DNA of 39,956 nucleotides from Methylococcaceae bacterium (GTDB taxonomy: Bacteria; Pseudomonadota; Gammaproteobacteria; Methylococcales; Methylomonadaceae): NCBI GenBank assembly GCA_947505105.1, contig CANNKG010000028.1, forward strand, positions 1 to 39,956, written 5' to 3'. Both the position numbers and the translations under genes were made by a program. Shown piece after piece: positions 8,280 through 16,399 of this stretch. The stretch's first letter is position 1. Each line of letters begins with the position of its first letter. The notes beneath the pieces were generated by a model that worked only from the letters and a program-made list of their open reading frames with translations, searched no databases and was not told the DNA's origin.

Positions 8280-10199
8280 ATGATGGATGAAACCATAGAC
8301 AACTTTTATTTTAAACAGAATTTTTCGGCGGAATGCCGTTTGCTGGATGAACTGCGTGTTGCCTTGACTACCGACAGCGACCCCGTTTTTACCCTTCCTC
8401 AAAATATTCAGTCACTATTCGATCCAGCCTATTCGCAGCTTTACATCACGCTATTTCAACGTGGCTTAAAGCCGTTGCGCTGGGGTGCCCGCAAAGCTGA
8501 TTTGGCAGAAACCTTGCGGCGGGTAGTTTTTAAGCTTAAATCATTGGCTGATTTTGAGTTATTTGAAGTCGCTGATGCTAGTCAATGTCGGATCATGTTT
8601 GAAATGGTGATCGGGGAACGGGAGTGTGCGATCCGAAATCTAACCGGGCATGCGTTTACCAAAAACCGCTTTGAGCCAGGCATTACTGGTTTTAAATACA
8701 CCTATAAAGATACGACTCGCTATTTTATGCCGACCGATGCAGTTGTCCAAAGCATCATGAGCGTTGCGCAATTGTTGAATTTTCTGGCCAAAAAAACCGG
8801 GCTTGCAAAACGAACCGTGAGTATTACCGAACGTGGCAATTTGATGCGCCATGAACCGATCAAATACAAATTTATCAAGAGTATCGCGTTTATTTCGTTT
8901 CAGGAACGGGTATTACCCTTGTATCGCGGCTACCCCGTTCCAGTAACCGCCGATAAAGAAACCATTCTGGAGAGTACGCTGAAAAGTGTTGACTGGCTGG
9001 TGCGTAACATGAACGAAGATGGCAGTTTTCTGTATTTTTATGACGGCTGTCTCGATACCGTCGTGGATTTTGATCATCCCAAAATGATCGATCCTCTGTA
9101 TAACAATATTCTGCGGCATAGCGGCGGAACCATAACGCTGATCAGAGGCTATGAATTAAGCCAAAATGACGTTTATTTGCAGGCGGCCAAAAAATCGCTG
9201 GGTTTTCTGATTTCGACGATTAGGGAGCATGAGTATCAAGGACAATATGCCTGCTATCCGTTCGACAATAAAAAATCTAAACTCGGCGGGGCAGGAATCG
9301 GCTTGGTAGCGATGATGCATTATTATCGCCATACCGGCGATGAAAGCTATCGCAAATATCTTGACGGCTTGGTGAGACATATCTTGTCGCGCGTTGATGC
9401 CGACGGCGAAATGATTGGCTACTACCTTCATCCTAAATTTAATGATGGTCAACCCTTGATCGACCCTCCCGACGAGATCAAAAAACAGTTGTTTTCATTT
9501 TATTACCCGGGCGAAGCGCTGCTTGGTCTCGTCTTGTATTACCAGCATATTAAAGATATCGATCCGGACTTACGCACCGAAATCCTCGACAAGAGTCAAC
9601 GCGCGCTGGATTTTCTGGTTGACATCCGGCCTATCAAATATCGTGAATTATTTTTGGCCTTGCCCGCCGATGCCTGGCTGATGCAGGCAATTGAAGAATG
9701 GGTCAAGATAGAGGGTTTTCGCAAACAAAGTTATATCGATTTTGTATTCATTGACGCCCAAACCATGATTAACCAAATGTACACCGAGGCTAACGTCGAG
9801 TATTTTGACTATTATGGTGGCTTTTACTATGTCTATGGCGATCATGTTTATCATGACGCTTCACGTTGTGAAGGCTTGATTGCCGCCTACCATCTGGCAA
9901 TTTTTCTGGGCGATCAAAATCGGGCGCAAGCGATTATGGAGGCCATGCTGATTTCGGCAAAAGGCTTGATGTATACCCGCCATACCGAGGAATCGACTTA
10001 TGCCCATAAATATCCCGAAAAAAGTATTAACAGCTTTCGCTTTAAATTAACTCGGCAATGGGTCAGAGTTGATTCGGTCCAGCATGCCGGCTGTTTTCTG
10101 GCTAGATTGTACGGGGTTTGGCCGGAACACCCCAGGCCATTACTCGACGACACCAAATTTTCGCTCGAAAAATTGACGTCATTGAACGCTCTTAGCTAA
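8280..10199 (+). CDS. alpha/alpha-toroid protein of unknown function, first gene of the operon
   Basis: A 639-aa protein without signal peptide, so predicted cytoplasmic. Residues 1 to about 205 form an unrecognised domain. From about 228 onward there is a series of amphipathic helix pairs of the kind found in (alpha/alpha)6-7 barrels: SVDWLVRNMNEDGSF, GGTITLIRGYEL, GIGLVAMMHYYRHTGDE, YYPGEALLGLVLYYQ, and near the end ASRCEGLIAAYHLA and DSVQHAGCFLARLYG. Such folds occur in glycosidases, lyases, epimerases and cyclases. I cannot choose one; no catalytic pair is obvious, though Asp, Glu and His residues cluster in the loops. An alternative ATG lies 3 nt downstream. Next gene begins 19 nt after. 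Confidence 0.7.
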   Translation: MMDETIDNFYFKQNFSAECRLLDELRVALTTDSDPVFTLPQNIQSLFDPAYSQLYITLFQRGLKPLRWGARKADLAETLRRVVFKLKSLADFELFEVADASQCRIMFEMVIGERECAIRNLTGHAFTKNRFEPGITGFKYTYKDTTRYFMPTDAVVQSIMSVAQLLNFLAKKTGLAKRTVSITERGNLMRHEPIKYKFIKSIAFISFQERVLPLYRGYPVPVTADKETILESTLKSVDWLVRNMNEDGSFLYFYDGCLDTVVDFDHPKMIDPLYNNILRHSGGTITLIRGYELSQNDVYLQAAKKSLGFLISTIREHEYQGQYACYPFDNKKSKLGGAGIGLVAMMHYYRHTGDESYRKYLDGLVRHILSRVDADGEMIGYYLHPKFNDGQPLIDPPDEIKKQLFSFYYPGEALLGLVLYYQHIKDIDPDLRTEILDKSQRALDFLVDIRPIKYRELFLALPADAWLMQAIEEWVKIEGFRKQSYIDFVFIDAQTMINQMYTEANVEYFDYYGGFYYVYGDHVYHDASRCEGLIAAYHLAIFLGDQNRAQAIMEAMLISAKGLMYTRHTEESTYAHKYPEKSINSFRFKLTRQWVRVDSVQHAGCFLARLYGVWPEHPRPLLDDTKFSLEKLTSLNALS

Positions 10200-10218
10200 C
10201 TGATTGAGTAAACATAAT

Positions 10219-11418
10219 ATGAAGTTTCGCTTGATATTCAAGATTATTCTACTGCTTAGCGTTTGCTTGCCCGGACTCCTTGCAGCAAAGGATTATACCG
10301 ATGCGCTAAAATTTATCGGTAATCCCTACCTTAATCGTTATGCCACACCAGAACAGGCTTATGCGAGAAATATCTGGAATATGCAAGTGTTTGATCATAA
10401 AATTTTTCTGGCAGCGGGTAATAGTAGTAACCGAGGTCCGGCAAGTAACGCAGGTCCCGTGCCGATAATGACGCTGGACCCTGCTACCGATCAATTTGCC
10501 GAAGAGGGACAGGTAAATGATGAACAAATCGGCAGTTTTGTAATATTGAACAAGCAACTCACCATCCCGGGACATGATCCACGTGAGGATTGGTCGGCCG
10601 GCAATTATTATCAACGCTTGGAAAAGGGGTTTTGGCTCAAGACGCGCAATATTCCGAATGCCTTGCATAATTACGCCATGGTCGAACATGGCGGGATATG
10701 GTTTGCCGGCCTGGGATTAAATGATGGCGGAGCGATTGTGGCCTCTTATGATCAGGGTAAAACCTGGAAAACCAGCCTGCAAACGTCGGCCCGGGTCTAT
10801 AATTTTTTTCAGGCGGACAAGAAACTTTATGCTGTCAATAGTCTAAAGGTTGAAGACGGCGGGGTTTTTATTTTTGAACATCATGATGATCAAGGGTTTG
10901 TGGCGCGTGGCGATTTGACGCCGAAAGTCATGTTTCCGGAAACGGAGCTTATCTCTAAAAAGAAGCTCAAAATTATTCGGGCACAGAGCTTTAAAAATCA
11001 GCTGATTTATATTGGCGCTTATGCTCATAATGATCATCAAGATCTGCCGTTTGGCGTCTATTTTGCCGAATCACTAAGCTCTGGAAAATTAAACATAAAA
11101 AAGGTGACGCTTCCTGAGACTAGCATTCCGTGGGATATTTTGCAGGATGCTCAACAGCTATTTATTCTGGCCAGCGCCGACGATATTTATCACCCACCAA
11201 TTACCAATTACGTGTTTCGGGCGTCTTTATCCAAAGTACCGGAATTCAGCACTCATGTGCAGTTTTCCGCCGAGAGCTTTGCACGCTCGTTTGAATGGGT
11301 GAATCAAACTTTTTATTTTGGTTTGGGAGCTGAAATTGCCAATTCGACGCGCTGGAACGTTTCCGAATTGAGCAGTCATGCCGGTGATATTTTAAAGCTG
11401 AAGCCCGTAATTCAATAA
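10219..11418 (+). CDS. exported beta-propeller-like protein
   Basis: The 399-aa product starts with a clear Sec signal peptide (MKFRLIFKIILLLSVCLPG, cleavage probably after LLA near residue 22). I chose ATG 10219 because a TTG start 15 nt upstream would only add five residues before this signal. The mature part is rich in short beta strands with repeated aromatic and Gly turns, including an Asp-box-like S-x-D-x-G-x-T-W (SYDQGKTW), typical of sialidase-like and other propeller folds. It is the only clearly exported protein in the operon. No catalytic site is recognised. It could bind or act on the pathway product in the periplasm. Confidence 0.7.
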   Translation: MKFRLIFKIILLLSVCLPGLLAAKDYTDALKFIGNPYLNRYATPEQAYARNIWNMQVFDHKIFLAAGNSSNRGPASNAGPVPIMTLDPATDQFAEEGQVNDEQIGSFVILNKQLTIPGHDPREDWSAGNYYQRLEKGFWLKTRNIPNALHNYAMVEHGGIWFAGLGLNDGGAIVASYDQGKTWKTSLQTSARVYNFFQADKKLYAVNSLKVEDGGVFIFEHHDDQGFVARGDLTPKVMFPETELISKKKLKIIRAQSFKNQLIYIGAYAHNDHQDLPFGVYFAESLSSGKLNIKKVTLPETSIPWDILQDAQQLFILASADDIYHPPITNYVFRASLSKVPEFSTHVQFSAESFARSFEWVNQTFYFGLGAEIANSTRWNVSELSSHAGDILKLKPVIQ

Positions 11419-11450
11419 TGCGTTAATTTTTACAATCTAAGGTAATCGAT

Positions 11451-14400
11451 ATGTCCAGTATGGAATTTTTGAAACAATTCGATAAAGAACAACTGTTCCG
11501 CTTTTTTGTAGATGGCCGGTTTCAAAAGAAATACGCGGGCTGGGTGGGCTATGAGGCCGGTGAGCGCGGTTCCGTACAAGCATTATTGAACGGTTTTGCC
11601 TTTATGCTCGATAATTTCGATTTATCGCAGGGGCTTCGCGCGACCTATTTGTTGGAACTGCATAAAGTCTGCATGATGAGTATCGAAACGCAGAACATTA
11701 AGAGTTCGCCAGGCGATCTGCGGTTTTTGAACGCCGGCATGCCGTTTTTTTCAAAAACCACTACTCTGGAAAATCTGCACGAAATTCTCGCCATGCGCAA
11801 AGATGATGGAACCGCGGTTTTCAACAACAAACAATTCGGCAAAACCGCTAATGAACTCGATGCCGAAACCATTTATCAATATATTCAAAAAGAAGGCAAA
11901 ATCAATTATCGCAATTGGTATCCGGTACTGGATGTCAAAACGCAGCACGCACTGGAAAAAAAAGCCTCGCTGCATGAGTTTTATCAGGCGAAACATCATG
12001 TGCAGATGTTGTTTGTGGATAAGGTTGAAGAGATTGTCGCACGCTACAATTGCAGCATGCAGGAGGCTAACTCCGATGATCAACGCTTACGCAGTATTGC
12101 CTTGGTAGTTAGAGAGCTAGAGTTGTTACACCCGTTTCCGGATGGCAATTGCCGAACCTTTGCCTGCGTATTGTTGGCCCAAATGTTGTTGTATTACGGG
12201 TTTTATCCGGCCATTTTGAGCAACCCCAATCTCGACGGCGAATATTCACTCGACCAATGGATTGCCGAGATCAAAAGCGGTATGGAATGTACCAAGGTGC
12301 TGTTGGCGACCCCTGAAGCTCGGCTTTATGATTATTCGATTCTGGATGCCAAGCCTGAAGATCGGACGACATTTTTGAGCATGGCCAAGGGACTGATCGA
12401 AAAAATCGACAGTTTTAAGGAAATCTATCTAACCCCACAGCGCCTGCTGCGTTATACAGGTGGACAATGGTTAACGGACTGCGATCCGTTTTTAACCTTT
12501 ACGGGGGTCGGCACTTACAACACTTATAGCGCGGGTAATCTTTACTTTGTTTTGCAAATTGATGATTGGCTGAACGAAAAACTTGAGGTCAGCACCGAGC
12601 TTATTAAAATTCTCCAAAAAGGCGTTAAAGCGGTGGTCTTAGACCGGCCCGAATATGCCAAAAGCTTGAATATTCCGGTGTTGCTCGTCGACAATGCCTT
12701 TGCGGCCTTCAAGCTGGCGGCTATCCAAGTCCGTCAGGAACTTGACTGCTACACCATTCTGGTCACCGGCACCGAAGGCAAGACCGGCGCGAAGGTGCAA
12801 TTGCATCACTTATTGAAACATCAAGCGCGCACCCATGCGGTTATCAACAGCGCCAATACCGAAATTCCCGTGTTGCGCTCGCTGATTAATTTGGGTGTCG
12901 GCGATCAAATCGAAATCAACGAGGTGTCAGTCGGCTCCGATGAAGATTATCGGGTCGAACGGACCAAGATGGTCAATCCGAATATTTGTTTGTTTACCAA
13001 TATCGGCCCGAATCACATGGATATGCACAAGACCATGGAGAATTTGCTTCGGGCTAAATCTTCAGTCGTCGAAGGCTTACGTGACGGCGGCGTCTGCATC
13101 GTCAATGCGGCTAATGAATATTATGCAGGACTCGTCGGTGCGATTCGCGAACGTAGGCCGGAAGTTACGATGTTCACCTATGGTACCGATCCACAAAACC
13201 ATGCCTATCTTGAAAGCGCCGCCATTAATCAACAACGCTTGGGCTGGGATGTAGTTGCGGTGATTGAAGGTGATCGTCTAGAATATTTTTTGCCCTTGTG
13301 TCAACAACATGCCCCACTGATGAGCGTTGGTATTTTATTGACCATCAAAAAAGCCGGTTACGACATTCATCAGGCCGCCCAGCATTATGTTGATTTGCAG
13401 CCGTTTGAAACCATGGGCCGCCTGCTGAATATTCACAAGAATGGGGGCGAAGTATTGTTTTATGATCAGAGTCGGCGCGGCGGCATTCAGGGCATGCGCT
13501 CGGCCTTTAACGATCTTAAGAACTTTAAAGTGACCGGTAAAATGGTCGCCTTGGTGGGTGGCGTTTCGGTTAAAAAAGATAGTGACTGGACTCAAGAAGT
13601 GCATCGACAATTGGCGGAGTTGATCAATGACAGCCAAATCGACCGACTCTATACCACCGGCAATTACATGGAATATGTGCATCGCCATTTGCAGAACAAA
13701 GCGCGTCTGGTGCGTCATGTCGATGATATTGATGAATTAGCCGACGCCTTGATGACTGAAATTCAGCCCGGTGATTTATTGTTTATTATCGGCAGCGCCT
13801 ATTTATATTTGGGCCGGGTATCGGACAAACTGCTGAGTTACAAAACAGTGACGAACAAACCTAAAAGACTGGCGGAGGACAAATTCGATCGGAGTATCGA
13901 GCAATACGCATTGTCTGCGGATGATCTCCTGCAATATCGGGTGCTGTTAGTTTTTGAAGCGATTCAAAGTGGCGTTCAAGTGGCTACCGCCTGCGCCCGT
14001 TACGCCATTAAAGAAGCGGATTATTTACAATGGCATGCGCATTTTGCCAATTATCGAGAATTTAGAACCACCCTGCTAACGCATTTTTTTACAGCGCTCG
14101 ACAAATTAGTCGAAACCGAACACATTAAAAACATTAATAAACCGATCGGCGATAGCGGTTATAAGAGTTATGTACAATCTCAGGACTATTGCCATCGCTG
14201 GTTTAACAATCATGATCAAATTAAAAATGAACCGGTTAAACAATTATTCGGCAATTTCTATGATTTTGGTCATGCGCGTTACCTGCTGCATATTGAGGTC
14301 GCTACCAAAAACCTCCACATCGGTTTGGTTGAATATCGCCAGCAAGACGATCATTATGAAATCGTAAAAATATCCGAAGCAGGACTGGTCGAGCTTCAGC

Positions 14401-14588
14401 AAGAATTTCCTTTTCCTGTCACGCTAAAACTTCAGCAGCGCACCTGGGGTTTGGGCTGGGCAAGTGTCGATTGCGGTAATTTTATCGATCCTTGTGAGGC
14501 TTCTACCTATTATGCCTTGACCGATTTGAGCAACAGTCCCTTGTATAAAACCATCATCCAGCCTATGGTGATGGCATTGAATCACTGA
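11451..14588 (+). CDS. Fic/Doc domain fused to a MurF-like amide ligase
   Basis: A 1045-aa fusion. Residues about 60-300 hold a Fic/Doc fold with the core motif HPFPDGNCRTFA (227-238): the catalytic His and D-G-N-x-R are kept, but the second Gly is Cys and the last Arg is Ala, closer to Doc (D-A-N-K-R-T-A) than to classic AMPylating Fic. Residues about 325-435 resemble the MurE/MurF N-terminal domain. The central ATPase has VTGTEGKTG (438-446, Lys444), FTNIGPNHMDMH and a probable carbamylated Lys536; the C-terminal Mur domain has YDQSRRGGI. Residues about 820-1045 are unrecognised. Inference: ATP-driven amide formation with an added nucleotide- or phospho-transfer domain. TAAGG ribosome-binding site; 16 nt to the next gene. 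Confidence 0.85.
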   Translation: MSSMEFLKQFDKEQLFRFFVDGRFQKKYAGWVGYEAGERGSVQALLNGFAFMLDNFDLSQGLRATYLLELHKVCMMSIETQNIKSSPGDLRFLNAGMPFFSKTTTLENLHEILAMRKDDGTAVFNNKQFGKTANELDAETIYQYIQKEGKINYRNWYPVLDVKTQHALEKKASLHEFYQAKHHVQMLFVDKVEEIVARYNCSMQEANSDDQRLRSIALVVRELELLHPFPDGNCRTFACVLLAQMLLYYGFYPAILSNPNLDGEYSLDQWIAEIKSGMECTKVLLATPEARLYDYSILDAKPEDRTTFLSMAKGLIEKIDSFKEIYLTPQRLLRYTGGQWLTDCDPFLTFTGVGTYNTYSAGNLYFVLQIDDWLNEKLEVSTELIKILQKGVKAVVLDRPEYAKSLNIPVLLVDNAFAAFKLAAIQVRQELDCYTILVTGTEGKTGAKVQLHHLLKHQARTHAVINSANTEIPVLRSLINLGVGDQIEINEVSVGSDEDYRVERTKMVNPNICLFTNIGPNHMDMHKTMENLLRAKSSVVEGLRDGGVCIVNAANEYYAGLVGAIRERRPEVTMFTYGTDPQNHAYLESAAINQQRLGWDVVAVIEGDRLEYFLPLCQQHAPLMSVGILLTIKKAGYDIHQAAQHYVDLQPFETMGRLLNIHKNGGEVLFYDQSRRGGIQGMRSAFNDLKNFKVTGKMVALVGGVSVKKDSDWTQEVHRQLAELINDSQIDRLYTTGNYMEYVHRHLQNKARLVRHVDDIDELADALMTEIQPGDLLFIIGSAYLYLGRVSDKLLSYKTVTNKPKRLAEDKFDRSIEQYALSADDLLQYRVLLVFEAIQSGVQVATACARYAIKEADYLQWHAHFANYREFRTTLLTHFFTALDKLVETEHIKNINKPIGDSGYKSYVQSQDYCHRWFNNHDQIKNEPVKQLFGNFYDFGHARYLLHIEVATKNLHIGLVEYRQQDDHYEIVKISEAGLVELQQEFPFPVTLKLQQRTWGLGWASVDCGNFIDPCEASTYYALTDLSNSPLYKTIIQPMVMALNH

Positions 14589-14604
14589 TAAATGGGATAC
14601 CAGA

Positions 14605-15681
14605 ATGACTAACGCAGCAGAACAATATTTATTTACGCCGGGGCCGGTGAAGATTCCGACCGACATACTGGCCTTGGGGGCGATGCAAACACCTTATTTT
14701 CGTAATCAGGCATTTTCTGAAGTGGTTTTCGAATGCGAAAAGAATTTATTGGCGCTCACCAATGCGCCGGAAGGCAGTCGAGCAATCTTTATCACCGCCT
14801 CCGGTACGGCCGCGATGGAAGCAGTGGTGCTGAATCTCTTGGATACTCAAGAACAGTGCATTGTGATTAATGGCGGCACCTTCGGGCAGCGCTTTGTCGA
14901 TATTTGTCATTTACATCAACGACCTATTTTTAACGTCAAGGTCAGTAATACCAATCTGGCAAATACGGATAGTCTGGAAAACTTTCAAACCGCGAGCGCT
15001 TTGCTGGTGAACGGACATGAGACCAGTATTGGCTTACTGTATGACTTGCATGCCTTGGGGAATTTTTGCTTAACACATGGCATGTTGCACATCGTTGATG
15101 CGATCAGTATGTTTGTCACCGATGAACTCGATATGCAAAAGTGTGCGATTGATGCCCTGATTCTATCTTCACATAAAGGTTTGGCGTTGCCGCCTGGCCT
15201 TGCAATGGTCATTTTATCGCCCAAGGCGCTTAGAAGAATCAAACACGCCCAAACTTACTATCTGAATTTTAAAAACCATCTGGAAGATGGCTTACGTGGG
15301 CAAACACCATTTACCCCGGCAGTGACGATTATTTTGCAATTACAATTACGTCTTGCGCAACTTATGGCACAAGGCTTAGCACACCAGCAACAGCGCGCGA
15401 AAGCGATTGCGGAATATTTTCGGGCGGCGATCAAACCCTTACCGCTCAAGACTTATTCGGCCTATATGCCGAATGCCTTGACTGCGTTGAGTCCAACCGA
15501 TTCGCGCAAGGCCTCCGAAATTGTAGCTGAGCTGGAGCATCAATACCATGTGGTCGTCGCACCGAATGGCGGCGAATTGAAAGACACCTTATTCAGAGTG
15601 GCACACATGGGCGATATCGACGAGGCCTATACCGATGTATTGATTAACGCCTTGTTTAATTACTATCAGGTGACACGATGA
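14605..15681 (+). CDS. class V PLP-dependent aminotransferase (AGXT / AEP-transaminase-like)
   Basis: The 358-aa protein has the class V fold-type I pattern: FTPGPVKIP at the N-terminus, ASGTAAMEAVV, NGHETSIG, VDAISMF, SSHKGLALPPG with the PLP Lys at 191, and FTPAV later. The motif around Lys191 is more like alanine/serine-glyoxylate aminotransferases than PhnW (which has S-A-N-K-C-I-Q-G-V-P-G). 2-Aminoethylphosphonate-pyruvate transaminase is nevertheless in the same family and fits the following gene. It overlaps that gene by 4 nt (ATGA), so the two are translationally coupled and probably act on the same metabolite. Confidence 0.85.
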   Translation: MTNAAEQYLFTPGPVKIPTDILALGAMQTPYFRNQAFSEVVFECEKNLLALTNAPEGSRAIFITASGTAAMEAVVLNLLDTQEQCIVINGGTFGQRFVDICHLHQRPIFNVKVSNTNLANTDSLENFQTASALLVNGHETSIGLLYDLHALGNFCLTHGMLHIVDAISMFVTDELDMQKCAIDALILSSHKGLALPPGLAMVILSPKALRRIKHAQTYYLNFKNHLEDGLRGQTPFTPAVTIILQLQLRLAQLMAQGLAHQQQRAKAIAEYFRAAIKPLPLKTYSAYMPNALTALSPTDSRKASEIVAELEHQYHVVVAPNGGELKDTLFRVAHMGDIDEAYTDVLINALFNYYQVTR

Positions 15682-16394
15682 AAGTGTTAATTATGGCCGC
15701 AGGCGTCGGTAGTCGAATTAGTCGGCATTTGCAAAATCAACCTAAATGCTGCGTCGATGTCGACGGCAAGCCACTGATTAAATATACCTTTGAACTACTT
15801 AATCGAAAAGGCATTACCAATATCGCGATCGTGACCGGCTATCAGGAAAAATACATCCATCAGGCCCTCGAAGGCTTCCAATATGCACGTTTTTTCAATC
15901 CTTTCTATCGTGTTGCAAATTCGATTTCATCGGCTTGGTTTGCGCGGGATTTTCTAGTCGGTGACGACTTATTGATCATGAACGGCGATGTCTACATGGA
16001 AGATGCCATTCTCGACGCCTTGCTGCACGATCCCAATTCACCGGTACTCTTGAGCGATAGTACCCGCATTAATGACGCAGATTATCGCTTCCAATGGCAA
16101 GGCAATCTGCTGAAAAAATATGGCAAACAACTCAGTAATGAAGAAACCACCGGTGAATATGTCGGGATCGGTAAATTAAGTCAGCAGGATGTGATGCTGT
16201 TTAGACAGCAGGTGATCGATGCGGTTTCCTCCGAGGATTATGGCTGCTGGTGGGAAGAGGTAATTTATCGTAGCGTGGAAACGGGGCGCGAGGTCTATGT
16301 GCATGACATCGCTGGAAAATTCTGGGCCGAAGTCGATTACATCGAAGATTATGAACGCATCAAAGCCTTTGTCAAAAGACTTAAGCAAGCCTAG
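15678..16394 (+). CDS. LicC/PntC-like nucleotidyltransferase (probable cytidylyltransferase)
   Basis: A 238-aa Rossmann-like NTP transferase. Motifs: MAAGVGSR (6-13), KCCVDVDGKPLI (23-34) with Lys23, NGDV (102-105, metal-binding Asp104), GEYVGIGKLS (159-168), WWEEV (191-195), and FWAEVDYIEDYER (215-227) with Asp220. This set is characteristic of phosphocholine and 2-aminoethylphosphonate cytidylyltransferases (LicC, PntC) and related sugar-phosphate enzymes. The product would be an NDP-activated, most likely CDP-activated, small amino compound. It begins inside the aminotransferase stop codon and ends 5 nt before the next gene. No choline kinase or PEP mutase is in the window. Confidence 0.82.
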   Translation: MKVLIMAAGVGSRISRHLQNQPKCCVDVDGKPLIKYTFELLNRKGITNIAIVTGYQEKYIHQALEGFQYARFFNPFYRVANSISSAWFARDFLVGDDLLIMNGDVYMEDAILDALLHDPNSPVLLSDSTRINDADYRFQWQGNLLKKYGKQLSNEETTGEYVGIGKLSQQDVMLFRQQVIDAVSSEDYGCWWEEVIYRSVETGREVYVHDIAGKFWAEVDYIEDYERIKAFVKRLKQA

Positions 16395-16399
16395 CGCTC

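Noticed and set aside
11451-14588. Fic domain as part of a toxin-antitoxin or phage-defence system
   Set aside because: There is no small antitoxin gene next to it, and the domain is fused to a ligase inside a metabolic-type operon.
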